From a bacterium (GTDB lineage Bacteria > Sumerlaeota > Sumerlaeia > MVZB01): a stretch of 14,497 nt of DNA. The notes under the pieces are model-generated. The model made no database searches, was not told the DNA's origin, and was given only the letters and a program-made list of their open reading frames with translations. Position 1 is the stretch's first letter, and every line of letters begins with the position of its first letter. Both the position numbers and the translations under genes were made by a program. Shown here one piece after another: positions 7,385 through 13,552 of the stretch. The DNA is taken from NCBI GenBank assembly GCA_023480605.1, contig JAMCWS010000191.1:1-14497 (forward strand), in the 5' to 3' direction.

Positions 7385-8980
7385 ATGAACAAATCCATGA
7401 ATCGACGGGAATTTCTCGCGGCGGCGGCCGCGGCGGGCGCCGCGCTTGTCGCCGGGCCGCATTACGGCGCGGCAGCGGCCCCCGCAACAACCGGGCGGCC
7501 CAACCTGCTGTTCATCATGAGCGACCAGCAGTCGTTCGACATGCTGGGCTGCTACGGCAACGACCAGATCGTCACGCCCAACATCGACAAGGCGGCCGCC
7601 GCCGGCGTGCGTTTCACCCACTGCATTTCCAACTCGCCCGTCTGCACGCCCTACCGCGGCCTCCTGATGAGCAGCATGCATCCGCTTTACACGGGGGCGA
7701 TCTCCAATGACTTCCGCATGCTGGCCAGTGCGGACGCGACCCTCGGGAAGGGCAAATATTTCGGCGAGGTGCTGCGCGACGCCGGTTATCGGATGGGCTA
7801 CGTCGGCAAATGGCACCTCTACGGCGGCGACCGCGTCCGGCCGATCCCGGCCGGCCCATATCGCCTCGGCTTCGACGGCACGTTCCTCTCGAACAACTGC
7901 ACACTGCTGTTCGACAAGGAGCGAGCCTATTACTGGGACGAACAGGGCAAGAAGCAGCTCTACGGCGACTGGGAACCTTACGGCCAGGCCCGCCAGGCGA
8001 TGAAGTTCCTCGACCAGAACGATGACCGCCCGTTCGCCCTGTTCGTCGCCTGGCATCCGCCGCACAACTGGGGCGGCGAAAACGGTTACGCGGCGCCCGA
8101 GGATCTTCTGAAACTCTACGATCCGGCCAAACTCAAACTCCGCCCCTCCGTCGAAGACACGCCCCAGATCCGCCAGATGTATCAGGGCCACATGGCGATG
8201 TGTTCCAGCCTCGACAAGGCTTTCGGCTGGATCATGGACAAACTCGCCGAGAAGGGCCTGGCCGAGAACACCGTCGTCGTCTATACGTCGGATCACGGCG
8301 ACTGCCTGCTTTCGCGCGGCTGGCGCGGCCACAAGGGCTGCCCGCAGGACGAGGCCTGCCGCGTGCCGCTCATCATCCGCTACCCCGGCAAGCTGGCCCC
8401 GCGCGCGAGCGACCTGCTCGTCGGCGCCCTTGACCTTATGCCGACGCTGCTGGGCACGATGGGGCTGCCCGTGCCCGAAACGTGCCAGGGCCGGGACCTG
8501 TCGCCGGCGATCGCTGAGGGACGCGACGACGCCGTCGAGGAGCTGCCCCTCTGGTTGCTGGCGGGCAACTGGCGCGGCGTCTACACCCGCCGCTACACCT
8601 ACGCCTTCACGGTCGAGGGCGCGCGCAAAGGCAAAACGATGCCGCGCAATTTCGAACTGCGCAACTGCCTCTACGACCGCCAGGCCGACCCGCGCGAGCT
8701 GAACAACCTGTTCGAGTCGCCCGGCCACCGGGATCTGCGCGACCGGCTTCACGAGCGAACCATGGACTGGATGCGGCGCCTCGGCGACGGCTGCCTGACC
8801 TACGAGACCATCGCCGATACGGCCCTCGAACCCGCGGAACTGGCCATATCCAGGCGGGGCCGCCTCGCCCAGGAAGGCGACGGCAAGTTGAAAGGCCGCC
8901 CGATCGACATTCTTAAAACGACACGTGAACAATCATCCTCTCAAAACCGAACGGTTCGCGAAAGAAAGGTCAGATCATGA
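7385..8980 (+). CDS. Tat-exported formylglycine sulfatase, paralogue 2 (divergent)
   Basis: Predicted extracytoplasmic sulfate-ester hydrolase, 531 aa from the ATG at 7385. That start is chosen because AAAGGTG lies 7 nt upstream and it places the Tat motif 'NRREFLAAAAAAGAALVAG' (6-24) at the N-terminus; an ATG at 7397 is a possible alternative. Formylglycine site C87-T-P-Y-R91. Metal Asp D47 is followed by Gln ('MSDQQ'). Also seen: 'GKWH' (K142, H144), 'WHPPH' (H224), 'SDHGD' (D303, H304) and K317 in 'GHKGCPQDE'. It is about half identical to the two flanking sulfatases, mainly between residues 38 and 230, and shares their C-terminal 'GKLKG-RPIDIL' tail (500-510) before an extra basic, Ser-rich end. 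Its TGA overlaps the ATG of the next gene (ATGA, 8977-8980), so the two are probably co-transcribed and translationally coupled. Substrate unknown, likely different from that of its neighbours. Confidence 0.92.
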   Translation: MNKSMNRREFLAAAAAAGAALVAGPHYGAAAAPATTGRPNLLFIMSDQQSFDMLGCYGNDQIVTPNIDKAAAAGVRFTHCISNSPVCTPYRGLLMSSMHPLYTGAISNDFRMLASADATLGKGKYFGEVLRDAGYRMGYVGKWHLYGGDRVRPIPAGPYRLGFDGTFLSNNCTLLFDKERAYYWDEQGKKQLYGDWEPYGQARQAMKFLDQNDDRPFALFVAWHPPHNWGGENGYAAPEDLLKLYDPAKLKLRPSVEDTPQIRQMYQGHMAMCSSLDKAFGWIMDKLAEKGLAENTVVVYTSDHGDCLLSRGWRGHKGCPQDEACRVPLIIRYPGKLAPRASDLLVGALDLMPTLLGTMGLPVPETCQGRDLSPAIAEGRDDAVEELPLWLLAGNWRGVYTRRYTYAFTVEGARKGKTMPRNFELRNCLYDRQADPRELNNLFESPGHRDLRDRLHERTMDWMRRLGDGCLTYETIADTALEPAELAISRRGRLAQEGDGKLKGRPIDILKTTREQSSSQNRTVRERKVRS

Positions 8981-10554
8981 AAAACAATCTCTCTCGCCGC
9001 GAATTCCTGCGCGCGTCGGCCGCCGCCGGCGCCGCGCTGGTGGCCGGGCAGCTATCCGGGCCGGCCGCCTGGGCCGCGCCGGTCAAGCCGGCGGCCAAAC
9101 GCCCCAACCTGCTGTTCGTGATGAGCGACGAGCATGCCTACGACATGCTGGGGTGCTATGGCAACAGCCAGATCCGCACGCCCAGCATCGATAAATGCGC
9201 CGCCGAGGGCATCCGCTTCAACTACTGCGTCAGTTCCTACCCGGTGTGCACGCCCTACCGCGGCATCCTGCTGTCGGGCCTCCATCCGCTTCACAACGCC
9301 GCGATCATCAATGACATCCAGATGCTTTCGAGCGACGTCGCCACCGGCGGCAAGGGCAAGTATTTCGGAGAAGTGCTGCGCGACGCCGGTTACCACATGG
9401 GCTACGTCGGCAAATGGCATCTCTTTGGCGGCGACCGCGACCGCGGGGTTCCCAACGGCCCCTACCGCTACGGCTTCAACGAATACTTCCTCACGAACAA
9501 CTGTCACGTGGATTACCGGCCCGGCAAGTGTTTTTACTTCGACGAAAACGGCCAGAAGGTCTTTTTCAAGGAATGGGAAGTTTACGGCCAGACGCGCCAG
9601 GCCCTCGAATTCCTCGACAAGGCGCCCGACGACAAGCCCTTCGCCCTGTTCGTTTCGTGGCACCCGCCGCACGACATGGGCATGGACCGGGAAACGCGGC
9701 GCTTCAAATACCGGAGCGGCGCCCCCGAGGAAATGCTCCCCCTGTATGACCCGGAAAAACTCCACTACCGGCCGGGCACGGTCGACAGCGACTGGGCGCG
9801 CGAGTATTACCAGGGCTACATGGCGATGGTCTCGGGCGTCGACAAGGCCTTCGGATGGCTCATGAACAAGCTCAAGGAGAAGGGCCTGGACCAAAACACG
9901 CTGGTGGTTTTCACCGCCGACCACGGCGACATGCTCGGTTCGCACGAAGCGCCCGGCCCCAAGCCTTATCCCGAAGACTATTCCACGCGCGTTCCCTTCA
10001 TCATGCGCTGGCCCGCGCGCCTGCCCGCCGGCGCCGACACCGACCTGCTCCTTGGGTCGCTCGACCTTATGCCGACGATCCTGGGCCTGATGGACCTGCC
10101 CGTGCCGGAAACCTGCGAGGGCAAGAACCTGACGCAACCCATACTCGATAAACGCGACGACGCGGTCGATTCGATTCCCCTGTTCACGCTCTGGGGCTAC
10201 CGCGGCGTCTACACCCGGCAGTATACCTACACGACCGGCGTGACCGACGCCGAGTATATGGCGAAGCATTACAACCGGCTCTACGACCGCAAGAACGACC
10301 CGCACGAACTCAAGAACCTCTACGGCGATCCGGTGCACAAGGAGCTGCAGGATCGCCTGCACGTCCTCACGCTGGAATGGATGAAGAAACTGGGCGACGA
10401 GGGCTGGACACGCGAGCAACTATGGTCGATCTGCAGCGACAAACCGCAGATCGGCGCGCACCTGGGCGGCCCGGGCGAAACCGGCAAGCTCAAGGGCGAA
10501 GGCCGGCCGGTCGACATCCTGAAGGCCAAGGGGATCAAGGGCACGATCGCCTGA
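8977..10554 (+). CDS. Tat-exported formylglycine sulfatase, paralogue 3
   Basis: Predicted extracytoplasmic sulfatase, 525 aa. Tat signal 'SRREFLRASAAAGAALVAG' (6-24) with a probable signal-peptidase site after 'AWA' (31-33). Formylglycine site C91-T-P-Y-R95. Other seen positions: D51-E52 in 'MSDEH', 'GKWH' (K146, H148), 'WHPPH' (H229), 'ADHGDMLGSH' (D315, H316) and K329 in 'GPKPYPED'. The start overlaps the end of paralogue 2 by 4 bp and AAAGG ends 7 nt upstream. Residues 42-350 match paralogue 1 at about four positions in five by eye, including long identical blocks such as 'NNCHVDYRPGKCFYFDENGQ'. The two probably arose by duplication and may act on the same or related sulfate positions. 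The C-terminus carries the shared 'GKLKGEGRPVDILK' tail. Weak terminator-like structure follows. Confidence 0.93.
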   Translation: MKNNLSRREFLRASAAAGAALVAGQLSGPAAWAAPVKPAAKRPNLLFVMSDEHAYDMLGCYGNSQIRTPSIDKCAAEGIRFNYCVSSYPVCTPYRGILLSGLHPLHNAAIINDIQMLSSDVATGGKGKYFGEVLRDAGYHMGYVGKWHLFGGDRDRGVPNGPYRYGFNEYFLTNNCHVDYRPGKCFYFDENGQKVFFKEWEVYGQTRQALEFLDKAPDDKPFALFVSWHPPHDMGMDRETRRFKYRSGAPEEMLPLYDPEKLHYRPGTVDSDWAREYYQGYMAMVSGVDKAFGWLMNKLKEKGLDQNTLVVFTADHGDMLGSHEAPGPKPYPEDYSTRVPFIMRWPARLPAGADTDLLLGSLDLMPTILGLMDLPVPETCEGKNLTQPILDKRDDAVDSIPLFTLWGYRGVYTRQYTYTTGVTDAEYMAKHYNRLYDRKNDPHELKNLYGDPVHKELQDRLHVLTLEWMKKLGDEGWTREQLWSICSDKPQIGAHLGGPGETGKLKGEGRPVDILKAKGIKGTIA

Positions 10555-10566
10555 GTCGGCCTTTTT
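10522..10566 (+). terminator. Possible intrinsic terminator after sulfatase paralogue 3
   Basis: AAGGCC (10522-10527) can pair with GGCCTT (10558-10563), and the T-run TTTTT (10562-10566) overlaps and follows it. The loop of 30 nt is long and lies partly in the coding end, so the structure is weak. Confidence 0.3.
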
Positions 10567-10586
10567 ATTACCCTCGCTCCGCGATC

Positions 10587-10657
10587 TCTTTTCCTCCGTG
10601 AACTCTGTGGTTAATATTTTAGTATGTATATGACCACAGAAATTGCGGAGGAAAAGA
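10587..10657. repeat. Palindromic intergenic repeat (CCTCCG ... CTGTGG arms)
   Basis: Arms 10587-10611 and 10633-10657 are reverse complements at 21 of 25 positions around a 21-nt AT-rich centre (TAATATTTTAG...). Mismatches are confined to the six middle positions of each arm, while the outer 12 and inner 7 bases pair perfectly. A transcript would fold into a long hairpin interrupted by one internal bulge. REP- or MITE-like. Confidence 0.85.
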
Positions 10658-10697
10658 TGCGTCTCAGAGGGAACGCCATGTCGGCGGCCGCTCCCGA

Positions 10698-10819
10698 ATG
10701 GCAAAAAACCCGTTTGGAGTTCAAGCTTCAGCCCGGTATGTTGAAACACACACATCGATGTCTATCTTGAGGGGTTGAATATTAAGCCGAAGCTGGCGCT
10801 CCGAACTCGGTTTTCCGCG
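10698..10819. repeat. Dispersed repeat GTTTGGAGTYCAAGCTTC, copy 2, with an inverted partner arm
   Basis: The left arm (10698-10741) repeats the sequence at 7310-7352. The right arm (10784-10819, AAGCCGAAGCTGGCGCTCCG onward) is its imperfect reverse complement, about 21 of 29 positions across the core. The full unit is therefore about 120 bp with inverted ends and a 42-bp AT-richer middle, and no coding capacity. It resembles a non-autonomous mobile palindrome. Confidence 0.75.
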
Positions 10820-10890
10820 TCGCGGCGGCATCCCCGCCAAGCGGAATCTCAACGTAACGATTAGGATTTGCCGATGTGAAAGGATTGACC

Positions 10891-13386
10891 ATGTGCGACG
10901 GCGATTGGACCGAACCTGAGGCGGAACACGCATCGACGCTCTCCCGCCGCGATTTTCTGCGGGCGGCAGGCGCATTGGGAGCCGGCGCCGCATTGGGGCG
11001 CATGAACGCCTGGGGCCAGGCGGCCCCCGGCCCGGCCGCGCCCGGTGCCGGCGGGGTCGATCCCGAGTCGCTCGCCATCTCGCCCAAGCCCGGCGACGCC
11101 GACTACCCCGTGCTTGCCGCCGCGCCCGACGGCTCGGCCTGGGCCGTCTGGCAGACCTACGATCATCCGGCGCGGGCCGACCGCCTGTTCGCGGCGCATT
11201 TCGGCGACGGCCGCTGGACCGAGGCCGCTCCCGTTCCGTCGGTCGCCGGCGATCTTTATAAGCCCGCCTGCGCGGTTGACAAAGCCGGCCGGCTGTGGGT
11301 CGCCTGGTCCGAACAGCGCGACGGCGATTGGGACTTGTGGTTTACGACCTTCGACGGAGCGGCGTGGTCGGCGCCCGCTCGCGTCGTCCGCGCGGCGGGA
11401 GTCGACTTCGCCCCGAGCATGACCGCCGCCCCCGACGGCTCGGTCGTCATGGTCTGGCAGGCCCGGCGCGAGGGCCGCTTCGCCATCCTGATGGTCCGCT
11501 CGAGCGGCCAGGGCTGGGGCGCGCCCGAGCCGGTCAGCACCGGGGCGGGCAACGACTGGTTCCCCGATGTGGCCGTCGCGCCCGACGGCACGGTGACGGT
11601 CGTCTGGGACAGCTACCGCAACGGCAATTACGACGTTTACCTGCGCCAGCAGACGGGCGGCAAGTGGGGCGGCGAGGTGCTCGTGGCCGGCGGCGCCGAC
11701 TTCGAAGCCTACGCCCGGGTCGCCATTGGCCCCGACGGCGCGGCCTGGATCGCCTACGAGCAACGCGAGGCCAACTGGGGCAAGGACAGCGGTAAACTCG
11801 CCCGCAAAGTGGCCGGCAACACCCTGGGCGGCTTCGTGCGCGCGCGCGTGCGGCGCTATGCCGAGGGCAAGCTGTCCGAGCCGGCGCAACCGCCCGAGTA
11901 TCACGTCAAAGGCAGCGTTTATGGCGGAGAACGCAATCCGTTCGTCCGCCTGGGCGCCGACGGGCGCGTCTGGCTCGTCGTGCGCCGCTGCGAACCCGAA
12001 CTCCAGCCCCATCCTGCCTTCCGCCAGCCGCTGGCGTTTCCGTTCTGGAAAAATTATGCCTGGTGGCTCGACGGCGACCAGTGGCGCGGGCCGGTCTCCT
12101 TCAACGACCTGCGGACGCGCGCCGACAGCGACGTTGACGGCATCGCTCTGCCCGGCGGCGGCCTGCTGGCCGTGTGGCATTCCGAAAACCGCGTCGACGG
12201 CATGTGGCATCGCGTGCCGCGCGCCAACCGCATTTACGCGACGGCACTCGCGGCGCCCGGGCAGTCCGCCGCCGCGCCGCGCCTCACGCCGGTGGACCCG
12301 CCGGCGCCGGCAGCCGATCCTGCCGCGCGACACGAAGCCAAGGCCGTCGGCCGAATGCGGAGCTATCGCGTGCCCGTGGACGGCAAGGAGTGCCGGCTCT
12401 TCCGCGGCGACCTTCACCGCCACACCGACATTTCCTGGGATGGCATTTCGGATTGCTCGATCACCGATATGTTCCGCTACGCCATCGATGCGGCGGCGCT
12501 CGATTTCGTCGCCGCCACCGATCATAACCAGTGGTGCGGCATCGACCTGGATTACGTCTGGTGGCGCTCGCAGAAGATTACCGACATCTTCAACTCGCCC
12601 CCGCATTTCGTGGCGTTTTTCGCCTATGAATACGGCATCAATTACCCCGTCGGTCACCACAACGTCATCGAGCCGCGCCGGGGCTTCCGCGCGCTGCCGA
12701 TGGTGAAGGCCGGCCCCGGCGTCCTGGAACACCTCTACACGCACCTGCACGAAACCGGCGGCGTGACCATCCCCCACACCACCGGCACGCAGATGGGCAC
12801 CGACTGGCATGCCCACGACGACGAGGTCGAGCCGGTCGTCGAGATCTACCAGGGCTGCCGCAACTCCTACGAATACGAGGGCGCGCCGCGCGCCGAAAAA
12901 GCCCGCACCGGCGACGTCGCCTACAAGCCGGACGGCTTCGTCTGGGAAGCCTGGAAGAAGGGTTACAAAATCGGCGTCATCGCCAGTTCCGACCACGGTT
13001 CGACACATGTTTCGTTCGCCAACGTCTACGCGTCCGAGGCCAGCCGTGACGGCCTCATCGAGGCCATCCGGCGCCGTCACACCTTCGGTTCAACCGACAA
13101 CATCGTGCTCGATTTCCGCGCCGGCGAGTTCGTCCAGGGCGACGCCGCCCGGCTGGACCGCCCGCCGCGGTTCACGATCCGCGTCGTCGGCACGGCGCCG
13201 ATCAAGCAACTGGTGATCTTCAAGAACTACGCCGTCGCCCACGAGGCCAGGAGCGACACGAACGAACTCAAACTGACCTGGACGGACTCCGCGCCCTCGC
13301 CGGGCGAAAACCACTATTACGTCCGCGCCCTTCAGGCCGACGGCGAACTCGCCTGGTCCAGCCCCATCTGGCTGACGGTGGGGTGA
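10891..13386 (+). CDS. Tat-exported beta-propeller / PHP-domain metallohydrolase (CehA/McbA- or DUF3604-like)
   Basis: The 831-aa product starts at the ATG at 10891, with AAAGGA ending 6 nt upstream; an in-frame GTG at 10876 is less likely. Tat signal 'SRRDFLRAAGALGAGAALG' (18-36). Residues 65-460 hold a propeller-type repeat: 'PDG-x-VWAVW'-like strands recur at about 79, 130, 181, 231, 281 and 356, a spacing close to 50 residues for the first five. Residues 500-740 form a PHP-type metal-binding domain: 'GDLHRHTDISWDG' (506-518; H509, H511), 'AATDHN' (541-546; D544, H545), 'GHHN' (588-591), 'IPHTTG' (627-632; H629), 'EIYQG' (651-655) and 'ASSDHGSTH' (698-706; D701, H702). A terminal strand-rich segment (760-831) ends in 'AWSSPIWLTVG'. 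PHP enzymes hydrolyse phosphate or ester/carbamate bonds with two or three metal ions. The substrate is unknown; its place after exported sulfatases suggests an extracytoplasmic co-hydrolase. Confidence 0.88.
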   Translation: MCDGDWTEPEAEHASTLSRRDFLRAAGALGAGAALGRMNAWGQAAPGPAAPGAGGVDPESLAISPKPGDADYPVLAAAPDGSAWAVWQTYDHPARADRLFAAHFGDGRWTEAAPVPSVAGDLYKPACAVDKAGRLWVAWSEQRDGDWDLWFTTFDGAAWSAPARVVRAAGVDFAPSMTAAPDGSVVMVWQARREGRFAILMVRSSGQGWGAPEPVSTGAGNDWFPDVAVAPDGTVTVVWDSYRNGNYDVYLRQQTGGKWGGEVLVAGGADFEAYARVAIGPDGAAWIAYEQREANWGKDSGKLARKVAGNTLGGFVRARVRRYAEGKLSEPAQPPEYHVKGSVYGGERNPFVRLGADGRVWLVVRRCEPELQPHPAFRQPLAFPFWKNYAWWLDGDQWRGPVSFNDLRTRADSDVDGIALPGGGLLAVWHSENRVDGMWHRVPRANRIYATALAAPGQSAAAPRLTPVDPPAPAADPAARHEAKAVGRMRSYRVPVDGKECRLFRGDLHRHTDISWDGISDCSITDMFRYAIDAAALDFVAATDHNQWCGIDLDYVWWRSQKITDIFNSPPHFVAFFAYEYGINYPVGHHNVIEPRRGFRALPMVKAGPGVLEHLYTHLHETGGVTIPHTTGTQMGTDWHAHDDEVEPVVEIYQGCRNSYEYEGAPRAEKARTGDVAYKPDGFVWEAWKKGYKIGVIASSDHGSTHVSFANVYASEASRDGLIEAIRRRHTFGSTDNIVLDFRAGEFVQGDAARLDRPPRFTIRVVGTAPIKQLVIFKNYAVAHEARSDTNELKLTWTDSAPSPGENHYYVRALQADGELAWSSPIWLTVG

Positions 13387-13403
13387 GGGGGCAGTTAGAA
13401 ACT

Positions 13404-13497
13404 GACAGGATTACGGGATCGACAGGATGGCTCGGAAGCAGACATATCGATGGTACGGCCCCTTCTTTTTTAATCCGGTCAATCCTGTCATCCTGTT
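13404..13497. repeat. Palindromic ACAGGATT repeat between convergent genes
   Basis: The left arm (13404-13430) has three ACAGGATT-like units, GACAGGATTA, CGGGATC and GACAGGATGG. The right arm (13471-13497) has three matching units on the other strand (AATCCGGTC, AATCCTGTCA, TCCTGTT). The middle contains CCCCTTCTTTTTT. It lies between the plus-strand PHP gene (ends 13386) and the minus-strand sulfatase (ends 13553). Its hairpin could serve either transcript as a 3' end, but it lacks a classic compact terminator stem. Confidence 0.85.
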
Positions 13498-13552
13498 ATA
13501 AAAATCATTAGGTATTGATCCGTAGAATTGTACGTTCTGCCTGTCCGTTCCC

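Larger units (their letters stand above)
10555..10890. other. 336-bp intergenic gap holding two palindromic repeats
   Basis: Between the third sulfatase and the PHP gene lie the CCTCCG/CTGTGG palindrome (10587-10657) and the GTTTGGAGTYCAAGCTTC element with its inverted partner (10698-10819). They are followed by about 60 bp of unassigned sequence and the ribosome binding site AAAGGA (10879-10884). I see no gene or confident promoter. Confidence 0.7.

Noticed and set aside
9052..10419. Minus-strand open frame of 455 codons opposite sulfatase 3 (and similar ones opposite sulfatases 1 and 2)
   Set aside because: All mirror the same sulfatase codons, which is why they resemble one another; they lack family motifs and ribosome binding sites.
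10861..13080. Minus-strand open frame of 739 codons opposite the PHP gene
   Set aside because: It is a GC-rich antisense shadow: low-complexity Ala/Gly/Arg/Val content, no recognisable motif, and the plus strand has a convincing domain-bearing gene with Tat signal and ribosome binding site.
2176..13497. Possibility that the short repeats form a CRISPR array
   Set aside because: The repeats are palindromic pairs or contiguous tandem units of different sequences; there is no regular repeat-spacer pattern and no cas gene.
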